A stretch of 64,000 bases of DNA from Candidatus Aquiluna sp. IMCC13023 (lineage in GTDB: Bacteria; Actinomycetota; Actinomycetes; Actinomycetales; Microbacteriaceae), in NCBI RefSeq assembly GCF_000257665.1, contig NZ_AJKR01000003.1, positions 451,471 to 515,470 of the forward strand. Direction: 5' to 3'. The translations under genes were made by a program, and so were the position numbers. Positions 48,101 through 56,338 of this stretch are shown here, one piece after another; position 1 is the stretch's first letter; every line of letters starts with the position of its first letter. The notes under the pieces were generated by a model that ran no database searches, was not told the origin of the DNA, and worked only from the letters and a program-made list of their open reading frames with translations.

Positions 48101-48658
48101 TGGAAAAACATCTAGGATTCCACCCCTGATTGCAAACTCTCCTCGCCTGGTGACCATGTCCACGCGCTCATAGGCAATCTCGATTAGCTTCAGTGCTAAT
48201 TCTGGAAGCAGGTAGTCCTTGCCTCTTGTCATTTCAAATGGTGGGTGGTCTTCCAAACCACCGATCACCGGCTGCAGGGCAGCCCTGATAGAAACCATGA
48301 CCACAACTTTGTGCTTGGGGTTAGCGCTCGACAACTGATTCATTCGGTGAAGAGCTTGGAGCCTCTTTCCGACGGTCTCTGCAGAAGGAGACAGCCGTTC
48401 GTGAGGCAAAGTCTCCCAGGATGGAAAGTCAATAACTTCAATTTGATCAACCAACTGAGCAAGAGCACCGGCTATTTCTTGAGACTGCCCTGAGCTTGAA
48501 GTAATGATTGCGATCGGCTTGCTCGAAGACTTCACCAAGGCGGCCAACGCCAGGAAATTGGATTTAGATGGAGAGTAAAAATGGTTGGTCTTTGACTTGG
48601 AAATCTGGGCCAGAGAGCGCGACAAAGCCGCGGCTTGCATTAAAGGGCCCAGGGTCAC
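45152..48658 (-). CDS. mfd: transcription-repair coupling factor
   Basis: Mfd removes RNA polymerase stalled at DNA damage and recruits UvrA. The protein is 1,168 residues from GTG 48658 (frame open to 48721 inside pth; ATG 48640 is also possible). The N terminus is the UvrB-like module (about 15-330). The polymerase-interaction domain reads LKQGDYVVHEIHGIGRFKEL. The translocase has Walker A GDVGYGKTEVAIRAA, DEEQRFGVEHKEKLK, SATPIPRTLEM and GRVGRSKERAYAYFFY. The C-terminal TRCF domain ends near residue 1,150. No motif is lost. Confidence 0.96.
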   Translation of the reverse strand: MTLGPLMQAAALSRSLAQISKSKTNHFYSPSKSNFLALAALVKSSSKPIAIITSSSGQSQEIAGALAQLVDQIEVIDFPSWETLPHERLSPSAETVGKRLQALHRMNQLSSANPKHKVVVMVSIRAALQPVIGGLEDHPPFEMTRGKDYLLPELALKLIEIAYERVDMVTRRGEFAIRGGILDVFPTTAEHAVRLEFFGDELEDIREFQVADQRSIATSLSTIELYPAREMLITPAVASKAREMASEFPGLSEMLAKISEGIPAAGMESLAPVLAKKLGPLTQYLPTATFVLLDPELISSRAKALADTNEEFLHAAWDTAIAGGSAPIDLSTGGFLELTVLLDSIRETNRLVEISSLPQDHFVDLGLREIPTFQAGGAATDWIIDQLSQLQKLVITAKGHGTAERIVEVLSALSIPVSLSEIVREPTSGSVMVVVADLPHGFFVADQDLIVITETEFFGVASSYQSPNSRKLAKRRGPQVDPLTLKQGDYVVHEIHGIGRFKELVQRDNRSQVREYLVIEYASPKRGYPQDTLFVPTDQLDFLSRYAGGEAPVLSKMGGTDWARAKGNARKAVRKIAIDLVKLYSARMKSKGYAFGPDTEWQRELEEAFPFQETPDQLTTIDEVKRDMEKDIPMDRLLAGDVGYGKTEVAIRAAFKAIQDGKQVAMLVPTTLLVRQHMQTFNERYGGFPVNIRALSRFQSAKEIKATLAETASGAADLIIGTHRLLSSGVEFRNLGLIIIDEEQRFGVEHKEKLKELKHNVDVLAMSATPIPRTLEMAVTGIREMSTLATAPEERHPILTFVGGYSEQQVAAAIRREMIREGQVFFVHNRVATIEKVAADIRKLVPEARVAMAHGKMPEAALEQVVIDFWEGKYDVLVSTTIIETGIDIPNANTLIVDRAENFGLSQLHQIRGRVGRSKERAYAYFFYDPSKTLSETAHDRLATIATNNELGSGMQIAMKDLEIRGAGNMLGGEQSGHIAGVGFDLYLRMISEAVSEFRGEPVSSPAELKLEIPVDARIPPEYLDSERLRLEAYHKLSAASSSKSSRKDLDAILAELEDRFGKAPEPVIQLLQVTELRQQANRLGLKDVNLLGVQAKLSPVELSDAKMVALSHKLPQLRYLQSSKLLSVPMPISQGIEPISSSEVIDWLWQLFAIVFEESLGKATEPN

Positions 48659-48668
48659 GCGCTCAAGT

Positions 48669-49289
48669 CTATTTGGAATCTGGTTGCAGAATCTCGAAAA
48701 CCCGATCTGCTGCCAACTCAAGCAGCACGGGAAGCTCTTTTTTCTGGGTGGTTGAGAAATCCTGCAGTACGAAACTGGCTACCGGCATCGATCCCGGTGG
48801 GCGACCAATTCCAAAACGAACCCTGTGATATCCAGAACCGCATTTGGCGCTGATGTCTCTCAAGCCGTTGTGGCCAGCATGGCCACCGTCAAACTTCTTG
48901 CGAATGTCACCAAAGTCAATATCCAGCTCGTCGTGAATGACAATTATTTTGTCGGTTGGGACCGAATAAAATTTTGCAACTGCAGCAACTGGGCCACCGG
49001 AAAGGTTCATAAATCCGGTGCTTTTTACAAGCAACAAGCTATCGCCACTGGTGGTTTTAGCTTGCGCGACTGAAGCTACCGACTTGTGAGTCTTGAAGAC
49101 AGCCCCAAACCTGGATGCCATGACATCGAGAGTATGCTGACCGACGTTATGACGGTTGGATTTATAGTCGGACCCGGGGTTACCGAGTCCGACTATCAAC
49201 CAAGTATTACTCTGCTGCTGAGTCGTCGGCTGCGGCTGCGACCTCAGTGGCCTCGCCTTCAGCTGTAGCTTCTGTATTAGATTCTTCAT
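48669..49289 (-). CDS. pth: peptidyl-tRNA hydrolase
   Basis: Pth frees tRNA from peptidyl-tRNAs dropped by ribosomes. The 206-residue protein has LIVGLGNPGSDYKSNRHNVG with the catalytic His, STGFMNLSGGPVA and HDELDIDFGDIRKK...GGHAGHNGLRDI. ATG 49289 has GGAG six bases upstream, so its first ~27 codons lie inside the end of rplY in another frame; these encode a basic, Gln-rich extension (MKNLIQKLQLKAR...) before the usual fold. No start codon is available nearer the core domain. Followed by mfd after 10 bases. Confidence 0.94.
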   Translation of the reverse strand: MKNLIQKLQLKARPLRSQPQPTTQQQSNTWLIVGLGNPGSDYKSNRHNVGQHTLDVMASRFGAVFKTHKSVASVAQAKTTSGDSLLLVKSTGFMNLSGGPVAAVAKFYSVPTDKIIVIHDELDIDFGDIRKKFDGGHAGHNGLRDISAKCGSGYHRVRFGIGRPPGSMPVASFVLQDFSTTQKKELPVLLELAADRVFEILQPDSK

Positions 49290-49839
49290 CAGCCACTCCA
49301 GCTCTGGTCTCAACTACGGATGCCACTAACTCAGTGTTTTCAAGCTCCATAATCACGCCATCCGGCACAATTAGGTTGCTCACCAAGTAGTGGTGACCCG
49401 CGAGGTTGTCCTTGGAAATGTGCAGCTCGATGAAAGAAGGAATGTGAGTTGCCTCAGCCTCAACCTTGACAGTCTTGTGCTCGAAATCTAGGACAGTTCC
49501 GCTCATTGGCTCGCCAATAATGTGAACTGGAATCTCAACGTGAACCTTCTCGCCTTTTTTGACCTCTACTAGGTCGACGTGCTCAATCACTTGAGTGAAG
49601 GGATCTTTGGATGCGCTCTTTACCAAGACCAGCTCCGACTTGCCAGCAATAGTCAGCTCCAGTAGGGCGTTCTTAATACGCAATGCAAGAGCTACCTCGT
49701 GGGCAGGTAGATGAATGTGGCGGGTGTCATGGCCGTGACCATAAATAACAGCTGGGGTGCGGCCGGCAGCACGAAGCTTGCGCGCTGCGCCTTTACCGAA
49801 TGATTCGCGGGACTCCGCAACTAGTTTTACTTCAGACAT
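49207..49839 (-). CDS. rplY: 50S ribosomal protein L25, Ctc form
   Basis: A 210-residue L25/general stress protein CTC. The N-terminal domain (about 1-92) binds 5S rRNA, seen in LVAESRESFGKGAARKLRAAGRTPAVIYGHG; the C-terminal TL5-type domain carries LHISKDNLAGHHYLVSNLIVPDG. The last ~35 residues are an acidic Ala/Glu/Asp-rich tail that overlaps pth. ATG 49839 has AGAGGA five bases upstream. The 5' region folds into a nested stem-loop (separate entry), suggesting control of its own synthesis. Confidence 0.96.
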   Translation of the reverse strand: MSEVKLVAESRESFGKGAARKLRAAGRTPAVIYGHGHDTRHIHLPAHEVALALRIKNALLELTIAGKSELVLVKSASKDPFTQVIEHVDLVEVKKGEKVHVEIPVHIIGEPMSGTVLDFEHKTVKVEAEATHIPSFIELHISKDNLAGHHYLVSNLIVPDGVIMELENTELVASVVETRAGVADEESNTEATAEGEATEVAAAADDSAAE

Positions 49840-49859
49840 CGTTTCCTCTTCAAATTACA

Positions 49860-49910
49860 GGCGAGGAAAGGGACCCCGTCGATTACGGGTACTTTGTTGT
49901 ACCCCTCGCC
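49860..49910 (-). promoter_or_regulatory. structured leader RNA before rplY
   Basis: On the minus strand, 49910-49860, a closing stem GGCGAG/CTCGCC encloses a second perfect stem GGGTAC-AACAAA-GTACCC stacked directly on it, then a 21-base internal segment with a GGGG/CCC patch. The element ends 20 bases before the rplY start and just before the ribosome site. Ribosomal-protein leaders of this sort usually bind the encoded protein; whether this one does is inference. It could also be a terminator of the upstream permease transcript, but no T-run follows. Confidence 0.6.
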
Positions 49911-49936
49911 GCTGAACTTCCCAAAGCTTAGCCGAG

Positions 49937-51142
49937 TTAGCGCAGCTTTACCAAGCCCCACCTTAGAAGCAGCAGCAGCGCCAAAACTGCCACTCCCATT
50001 ATTAGCCCCTGCGATGGCACGCTAAGAGCCAGAAGCAAGCAGCTAGCAAGCCCGATAAGGTTCAGCCACTTCGGTCTTCCGCTTTCAGACTTTGGTTGTC
50101 TATAAGCCGCCAAATTAGCTATTGCGTAATAGCTAAGCACGGCGAAAGAGGACAGCCCGATGGTTAGAACAACACTTCCGAAAAGCACCAAAATGCCAAC
50201 AAGCAAAGCGATGACAACTTCGGCCACGATCGGAACTCCATTTTTTAGGCGGATGCGGAAAACCCGCGATAATTCACCATCATCGGCCATTACCGCCGCT
50301 GTTCTAGTCATGCCTGCCAGCAGGGCAAGCAATGAACCGAGTCCAGCCAATGCGGCAAAGATGGCAACAGAACTAGAGTTCACATTTGGCAGACTGACAG
50401 CGGCCATATCCGCTATTGGAGTTAGTGACCCCTCCAAATCACTGCCGAGCTTCCTCGGTAACAAGAATCCGAGAGCGAGATAGACAACCCCAACTATTCC
50501 AAGCGACCAAGCTATGGCCCTAGGGACCGATTTAGAGGAGTTTGTGACTTCGTTGGCCAAAGTCGCAACCCTCGCATATCCAGCGAAGGCAAAAAACACT
50601 AGTGCCGCTGCGCTCGGAATATTTGAGATTGAACCCGGTGCTAGAGCCGGACTCGCAGCGGGCGCAAATGACGCAGCTGTTATCAACACAGCGAAAAATA
50701 ACAAGGTAATGCCGGCTAGCACTTTTGATCCAAGAGCGGTGCGGTTGATCCCAGCAATGTTTACAAGCGTCATGATCAACACGGCTCCGAGAGCGAAGGG
50801 AATAAGGTTTTCAGCTGACACATATTCGGCAACCACGAGTGCGATGGCTGCGCTGGACGCAATCTTGCCGACTAGGAAGCTAGCGCCCGCAAGAAAGCCC
50901 CAGGTTGGGTTCAGGTAGTGGCGGGCGTAGGAATAAGCCCCCCCGCTCTTTGGGACTCTTGAAGCGAGCTGCGAGATTGACCCTGCGTTGAGGTAGGCGA
51001 CAAAACCCGCCAACAAGATAGCCAAGGGCATCAGGCTTCCGGTTAAGTCGGCAACAGGACCAAAAACAACGAAGACACCGGCGCCGAGCATGGAAGCGAC
51101 CCCAATGCTGACCGCATCAAAAGTTGTTAGGCGAGATGTCAC
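49937..51142 (-). CDS. APC-family amino acid permease
   Basis: A 401-residue membrane protein with about 12 helices. The first helix contains VSIGVASMLGAGVFVVFGP, the broken substrate-binding helix of the APC fold, and FFAFAGYARVATLANEV is the matching helix 6. PKSGGAYSYARHYLNPTWGF is typical of YjeH/amino-acid exporters and related permeases. The substrate is unknown. GTG 51142 lies 9 bases after the prs stop, so it is probably in the glmU-prs transcript. Confidence 0.9.
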   Translation of the reverse strand: MTSRLTTFDAVSIGVASMLGAGVFVVFGPVADLTGSLMPLAILLAGFVAYLNAGSISQLASRVPKSGGAYSYARHYLNPTWGFLAGASFLVGKIASSAAIALVVAEYVSAENLIPFALGAVLIMTLVNIAGINRTALGSKVLAGITLLFFAVLITAASFAPAASPALAPGSISNIPSAAALVFFAFAGYARVATLANEVTNSSKSVPRAIAWSLGIVGVVYLALGFLLPRKLGSDLEGSLTPIADMAAVSLPNVNSSSVAIFAALAGLGSLLALLAGMTRTAAVMADDGELSRVFRIRLKNGVPIVAEVVIALLVGILVLFGSVVLTIGLSSFAVLSYYAIANLAAYRQPKSESGRPKWLNLIGLASCLLLALSVPSQGLIMGVAVLALLLLLRWGLVKLR

Positions 51143-51151
51143 ATCCTAATT

Positions 51152-52126
51152 TTAGGAGTGACCGGGAAACAATGAGTTAACGGAGTCATCATAGAAAACT
51201 GCCGCTATTGCCTTGGCAATCAGTGGAGCAATTGACAACACAGTTAGAGTCTTGAATTCCTTGTCTGGTGTCACAGGAAGAGTGTTGGTGACAACCACTG
51301 AGTCAATTACTTCATCGCTGAGGCGTTCGACGGCCGGAGTAGAGAAGACTGCGTGAGTGGCAGCGACTATAACCCGCGCCGCACCCTTTGCTTTCAGGGC
51401 CTTGGCAGCCGCAAGAATGGTGCCGCCGGTATCGATCATGTCGTCGACCAAAAGACAATCGCGACCCTCAACATCTCCAACAATTTCGTTGACCTCGACT
51501 TGATTTGGCTTATCTGGGTCACGACGCTTGTGGACAATCGCAAGCGGGGTTCCGAGGCGATCTGCCCAGATGTCAGCTACTCTCACGCGACCAGAGTCCG
51601 GTGAGACTATGGTCAGGTTATCGGTGCCAAAAGTTTCGGCGATGTGGTCTGCAAGTAACGGAAGCGCCCAGAGGTGATCCACAGGGCCATCGAAAAACCC
51701 TTGAATCTGAGGTGCATGCAAATCCACCGACATGAGGCGATCGGCGCCAGCGGTCGCATAAAGATCGGTAACTAGTCTTGCGGAAATGGGCTCACGACCC
51801 TTGTGCTTCTTGTCCTGGCGAGCGTATGGGAAAAAGGGTGCGACTACGGTTATGCGCTTAGCTGACGCACGCTTCATCGCATCAACCATCAGCAACTGCT
51901 CCATGAGCCAGTGGTTTATCGGTGCAGGGTGGGCTTGAATTATGAAAGCATCAACGCCCCGAACGCTTCGTTCGTAACGAACGAAGGTTTCACCGTTAGC
52001 AAAGTCATAGGCAGTCACGGGAACTAGTTCTGTTTCTAGAATGTCGGCAACCTCTTGAGCCAGAGCCTGATGGGCTCTTCCCGATGCAATTACTAATTGC
52101 TTTCTGGCGGCTTTTTCGATTGCCAT
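51152..52126 (-). CDS. prs: ribose-phosphate pyrophosphokinase
   Basis: Prs makes PRPP from ribose-5-phosphate and ATP for nucleotide, histidine and tryptophan synthesis. The 324-residue protein has the catalytic flexible-loop region PYARQDKKHKGREPISARL, the metal-binding SVDLHAPQIQGFF and the PRPP loop CLLVDDMIDTGGTI. The C terminus is normal. ATG 52126 lies only 3 bases after the glmU stop, so the two are co-transcribed, as is usual in bacteria. Confidence 0.97.
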   Translation of the reverse strand: MAIEKAARKQLVIASGRAHQALAQEVADILETELVPVTAYDFANGETFVRYERSVRGVDAFIIQAHPAPINHWLMEQLLMVDAMKRASAKRITVVAPFFPYARQDKKHKGREPISARLVTDLYATAGADRLMSVDLHAPQIQGFFDGPVDHLWALPLLADHIAETFGTDNLTIVSPDSGRVRVADIWADRLGTPLAIVHKRRDPDKPNQVEVNEIVGDVEGRDCLLVDDMIDTGGTILAAAKALKAKGAARVIVAATHAVFSTPAVERLSDEVIDSVVVTNTLPVTPDKEFKTLTVLSIAPLIAKAIAAVFYDDSVNSLFPGHS

Positions 52127-52129
52127 TTT

Positions 52130-53542
52130 TTACTCCGTATCTAGATTTATTGCTTCTGCTGATTTTGACCCCGGTCGATTGGCCAACACCCAACCGGAAA
52201 GATTTTTTTGCGCCACTGGGTTCAATGCTAACGCTCCAGACTCGACGTTCCGACGAATAGTCGAACCTGCTGCCGTGTATGCGCCGTCTCCAATAGTTAC
52301 GGGTGCAACAAAGGTGTTCCCGCTGCCGGTTTTGGCAAAAGAACCGATTGTTGTGCGGTGCTTTGTGACTCCGTCGTAGTTGGCGAAAATAGTTCCGGCA
52401 CCAATGTTTGTTCCCTCGCCTATTGAGGCATCACCCACGTAACTCAGGTGAGGGACCTTGGCCCCCGGTCCAATGACCGAATTCTTGACCTCGACGAATG
52501 CACCGATTTTTCCGTCGGCTCCTAGAACAGTTCCCGGTCGGATAAATGCAAATGGCCCGACGGTTGCGTTGTCCAAAATCTCAGCCGAAGAAACCTGCGA
52601 TCTGGAAATAGTCACGCCGTGGCCAATCATGCTGTCAGTGATTGTCGTGTCAGGTCCGATAGTCGCCGAAGTTCCCACTTGAGTAAGCCCATGCAATCGC
52701 GTGCTGGGTAACAACGTGGAGTCTTTGGCAAGTTGACAGGTCACGTCTATCCAGGTTGTGGCGGGCTCAATGACCGTTACTCCGGCAAGCTGCCAGGCCT
52801 TGACAATTCTCGAGTTCAGCTCAGCGGCGACCTGAGACAGCTGCTGACGATCGTTGATGCCGGCAACCAACCAATGGTCATTTATCGGGTGTGCCGAGGC
52901 AGATTGACCTTGCTCGAGCATGATGGAAACCACGTCGGTCAAATATTTTTCAGCCTGAGAATTTTTTGTGGTCACACTCGAAAGGGCTTTATCCAAATGT
53001 TCGCGATCAAAAACATAAACGCCAGCGTTTACCTCGTTCAACAGCAAGTCCGAATCGCTGGCATCTTTTTGCTCGACAATTCCTGTCAGGTTTTCTTTCG
53101 ACCGCAGAACTCGGCCGTAGCCGTTCGGGTTATCCAAAATCGTACTTATCAGCGTTGCGGCGTTTGATGAAACACGGTGCATTTCAACCAGTTCGGAAAT
53201 GCTCGTTACATCCAGCAGCGGCACATCGCCGGACAAAACCAATACCTCACCCTTGAAGTCTTCAGGAAGAGCGGCAAGCCCCGCCTCAACCGCGGCACCG
53301 GTTCCTGGGGTAGGACCTTGTTCGGTAACGATGGTCGAAGGAAAATGCTCAGTGACATAACCTGCCACAAGGTCTTTTTGATGACCTAGAACAGTCACGA
53401 CATACTCAGCCGATAAGGCAAAGGCGGTTGAGAGCACATGTCCGATCAAAGGTAACCCGGCGATTGGATGTAGAACCTTGGGCAAGTTGGAGTGCATCCT
53501 GGTGCCCTCACCAGCCGCGAGCACAATAACTGCTAACTGCAC
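52130..53542 (-). CDS. glmU: bifunctional GlmU (UDP-GlcNAc pyrophosphorylase/acetyltransferase)
   Basis: GlmU performs the last two steps to UDP-N-acetylglucosamine, the peptidoglycan precursor. The 470-residue protein has the nucleotidyltransferase start VIVLAAGEGTRMHSNLPKVLHP and the QGPTPGTGAAVEAGL loop, then left-handed beta-helix repeats from about 250, with HLSYVGDASIGEGTNIGAGTIFANYDG at the acetyl-transfer site. The C-terminal tail is short. ATG 53542 is 24 bases from tRNA-Gln, which may share its promoter. Confidence 0.97.
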   Translation of the reverse strand: MQLAVIVLAAGEGTRMHSNLPKVLHPIAGLPLIGHVLSTAFALSAEYVVTVLGHQKDLVAGYVTEHFPSTIVTEQGPTPGTGAAVEAGLAALPEDFKGEVLVLSGDVPLLDVTSISELVEMHRVSSNAATLISTILDNPNGYGRVLRSKENLTGIVEQKDASDSDLLLNEVNAGVYVFDREHLDKALSSVTTKNSQAEKYLTDVVSIMLEQGQSASAHPINDHWLVAGINDRQQLSQVAAELNSRIVKAWQLAGVTVIEPATTWIDVTCQLAKDSTLLPSTRLHGLTQVGTSATIGPDTTITDSMIGHGVTISRSQVSSAEILDNATVGPFAFIRPGTVLGADGKIGAFVEVKNSVIGPGAKVPHLSYVGDASIGEGTNIGAGTIFANYDGVTKHRTTIGSFAKTGSGNTFVAPVTIGDGAYTAAGSTIRRNVESGALALNPVAQKNLSGWVLANRPGSKSAEAINLDTE

Positions 53543-53566
53543 TTAGGTCCTCCTCAACTCCGATAG

Positions 53567-53638
53567 CTCCGCCCCTAGGATTCGAACCTAGACCGGACGC
53601 CTCCAAAGAGCGCCGTGCTGCCGTTACACTAGGGCGGA
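53567..53638 (-). tRNA. tRNA-Gln (UUG)
   Basis: Minus strand: acceptor TCCGCCC pairs with GGGCGGA and the discriminator is G. The anticodon loop CTTTGGA gives anticodon TTG; its stem has G-T pairs at both ends. The T arm CTAGG-TTCGAAT-CCTAG is perfect. No CCA is encoded (CTA follows), so CCA is added after transcription. A perfect 5-bp hairpin GAGAC-CTAA-GTCTC lies 2 bases upstream of the 5' end. It leads the glmU-prs run. Confidence 0.94.
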
Positions 53639-53675
53639 ATGAGACCTAAGTCTCGGGCATAAGTCTGCCAGAAGT

Positions 53676-55460
53676 TCAGCTCAGTTGCAGTTTTTGAGCC
53701 ACATCCAACCAAAGCTCTTCAGATTTCGCAATTTTCATCTCGAGTTCTTTTTGCCGAGACCCAAGGCCCACTAGACCCTCGTAATCGGCTGGATCATGGT
53801 TGCCAAGGGTTTTATTTAGCTCATCAAGCTCAAGGTGAGACTTGGCAATCGCACGCTCTAGACGCGCTAGTTCTTTTTCTAGATTTCGCTTTTCAGCACC
53901 AGTAACTTGCGGGATTGCAGAAGTCCCGCCCGTTGATTTGGCCTCTGTTCCTGAAGTTTTTCTGAGCTCCAAATATTGCTCCACACCTCGGGTTAGATGC
54001 CGAAGCTTGCCGTCTCCGAGCATCGCATACTGATTGTCGGTTGTGCGCTCGAGCAAATACCTGTCGTGGCTAACCACAATCAGGGTGCCCGGCCAGCTAT
54101 CCAGAACATCTTCCATGGCCGCGAGCATGTCTGTATCTAAATCGTTTGTTGGCTCGTCCAAGATCAAGACATTTGGCTCGCTGAAAAGCAGTCTTAGCAA
54201 TTGCAGCCTTCTTCGCTGTCCACCCGAAAGGTCTTTGATAGGAGTTTGCAGCTGCTGTTGGTCAAAGCCCAATTGCTCCAGGAGTTGCCCGGTGCCAACC
54301 TCTTTTTTGCCGACCATAAATGTGGTCTTTTCGCGGCGAATCAGGTCAAAGATGCGCTCTTCCGAGTGCTTATTTAGCTCGTGAACATCCTGCGATAGTT
54401 TTGCAAATTTCACAGTCTTACCAATTTTTATGCGGCCGGCTTCAGGCTTTAGCTCGCCTGTAATCAGCCTCATAAGAGTCGTTTTACCGGCGCCGTTTGC
54501 CCCGACCAGGCCAATTCGATCGCCTGGCCCAAGCCGAAGCGTGAAGTCACTGACGATAACCAGGCCATCCGGGGTGCTGTAGTTCACGTCCTCCATGTCA
54601 AGTACGTCCTTGCCAAGGCGAGTGGTTGCAAGTTTTGCTAACTCAACGCTATTTCTCGGAGGGGGCTCGTTGCCAATAAGCGCGAGAGCCGCATCAATTC
54701 TGAACTTCGGTTTGGCAGTTCTGGCAGGGGCGCCACGGCCAAGCCAAGCAAGTTCTTTGCGAAGCAGGTTTTGCCTTCTGGACTCAATCGCATCGGCCTG
54801 TCTGGATCGTTCGGCTCGCTGCTGGACATAGGCCGCGTAGCCGCCTTCGAATGGCTCAATACGGCCTCCGTAGACCTCCCATGTCAAGTTGCATACCGCG
54901 TCCAAAAACCAACGGTCGTGAGTGATGACAGCTAAGCCGCCGACGTTTTTCGGCCAGCGGGTCTGAAGATGATTTGCAAGCCAAGCCACTCCATCAACAT
55001 CGAGGTGGTTTGTTGGCTCGTCGAGAAAAACAACGTCGTATTCACCGGCCAATAGAGCAGCTAGCGCGACCCTTCGGCGCTGGCCGCCAGACAGAGTGCC
55101 GACCTTTTGGTGCCAGTCAAGATCTGCAACCAGACCTGACAATACGTCCCTGATCTTTGGGTCTGATGCCCATTCAAACTCTGGACGGTCCCCCACAACA
55201 GCCTCGGCAATGGAAATCTCGTCGTCGATGACATCCACCTGGGTTAAAAAGCCAATCCGCAAACCGCCCCGCCAGGTTACTCGCCCAGAATCGGGAGCAA
55301 ACTGCTTGGTGAGAATTTTCACGAGTGTCGATTTACCGTCGCCGTTGCGCCCAACAATGCCAATTCGATCGCCATCGTTTATGCCGACCGTTACACCGGA
55401 AAAGACTTCCTTGGTTGGAAACTCATGGGTAATTACTTCGGCGCCCATTAGGTGTGCCAT
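53676..55460 (-). CDS. ABC-F family ATPase (Uup-like)
   Basis: A 594-residue protein with two ABC domains and no membrane part. Domain 1 has Walker A VGRNGDGKST and LSGGQRRRVALAALL with DEPTNHLD; domain 2 has VGANGAGKTT and LSGGQRRRLQLLRLL with DEPTNDLD. A linker joins them and the last ~80 residues form a charged coiled coil (NLEKELARLERAIAKSHLELDEL), as in Uup, which binds branched DNA and ribosomes. Antibiotic-resistance or translation roles are alternatives within the family. Its ATG overlaps the ispE stop by one base. Confidence 0.93.
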   Translation of the reverse strand: MAHLMGAEVITHEFPTKEVFSGVTVGINDGDRIGIVGRNGDGKSTLVKILTKQFAPDSGRVTWRGGLRIGFLTQVDVIDDEISIAEAVVGDRPEFEWASDPKIRDVLSGLVADLDWHQKVGTLSGGQRRRVALAALLAGEYDVVFLDEPTNHLDVDGVAWLANHLQTRWPKNVGGLAVITHDRWFLDAVCNLTWEVYGGRIEPFEGGYAAYVQQRAERSRQADAIESRRQNLLRKELAWLGRGAPARTAKPKFRIDAALALIGNEPPPRNSVELAKLATTRLGKDVLDMEDVNYSTPDGLVIVSDFTLRLGPGDRIGLVGANGAGKTTLMRLITGELKPEAGRIKIGKTVKFAKLSQDVHELNKHSEERIFDLIRREKTTFMVGKKEVGTGQLLEQLGFDQQQLQTPIKDLSGGQRRRLQLLRLLFSEPNVLILDEPTNDLDTDMLAAMEDVLDSWPGTLIVVSHDRYLLERTTDNQYAMLGDGKLRHLTRGVEQYLELRKTSGTEAKSTGGTSAIPQVTGAEKRNLEKELARLERAIAKSHLELDELNKTLGNHDPADYEGLVGLGSRQKELEMKIAKSEELWLDVAQKLQLS

Positions 55461-56338
55461 TAGTTCACAAGCTCCGCACTGCCGTTAGATGTTTTACAGA
55501 CCATCGCACTAAATCCACTGGCAATAAATGCCCGATGCCAAGAAGCAACCTCTTGGGAGTCCTTAGACAGCATAAACAATGTTGGACCGGAACCAGACAC
55601 GAAAGCTTTTTTACCCGGAATCATTTGGGCCATGCCAAACAAATCCGGTCGAAGAGAATAGGCCGCCACTTCAAGAGAGTTATCGCCGAGAATTTTTCCT
55701 AGGCCTGACTCATATTGGGATGCGACTTGATCTGGTGTCTTAGTTAGATTTCCCTCCGGACAAAGTCGATCGAACTCCTTGAAAACATCGGCGGTCGACA
55801 GCCCTGGCGTGCTGAAAATTAGCAGCACAAACTGCAAACCCAAAGGTGGAAGAGGACGCAACTCAATGCCGGTATCTAGACCGAGCGCAGTTCCCCCGAG
55901 AAGTGCGAATGGAACATCCGCCCCAATTTTTGCAGCGACCTTAGTGAGCTCTGCAGAACTTAGATCAAGACCCCATGCCCGGTTTAGCGCTACCAGGCTG
56001 GCGGCCGCATCCGCCGACCCCCCTGCCATTCCGGCAGCTGGAGGCACGTGTTTTTCAATGACAAACCGCATCGGCCGGGGCTTTTCAATTCCCACGTGCT
56101 TTGCCAGCTCAAGCGCAGCCCTAATAACGAGGTTTGAGTTATCTACCGGGATGCGCTCAGCCTCAGCAAGGGCAGCACCAATTAGCTCCACCTCCCAGTC
56201 GTCAGCACTTTCGACGCTGACTTTTTCAAAAACATCAAGTGCCTGATAAATGCTAATTACGTTGTGGTACCCATCCGGACGAACTGGGCCCGAAAGAAAA
56301 GCCAGATTAATTTTGGCCGGTGCTACCGCGCTGATCAT
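55460..56338 (-). CDS. ispE: 4-diphosphocytidyl-2-C-methyl-D-erythritol kinase
   Basis: IspE phosphorylates CDP-methylerythritol in the MEP isoprenoid pathway. The 292-residue GHMP kinase has VAPAKINLAF at the N terminus, the ATP loop PPAAGMAGGSADAAASLVALN near residue 95 and FVSGSGPTLFML in the C-terminal part. The start ATG at 56338 overlaps the rsmA stop by four bases. The rsmA-ispE-ABC-F order is common in actinobacteria. IspH at 24818 acts later in the same pathway. Confidence 0.96.
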   Translation of the reverse strand: MISAVAPAKINLAFLSGPVRPDGYHNVISIYQALDVFEKVSVESADDWEVELIGAALAEAERIPVDNSNLVIRAALELAKHVGIEKPRPMRFVIEKHVPPAAGMAGGSADAAASLVALNRAWGLDLSSAELTKVAAKIGADVPFALLGGTALGLDTGIELRPLPPLGLQFVLLIFSTPGLSTADVFKEFDRLCPEGNLTKTPDQVASQYESGLGKILGDNSLEVAAYSLRPDLFGMAQMIPGKKAFVSGSGPTLFMLSKDSQEVASWHRAFIASGFSAMVCKTSNGSAELVN

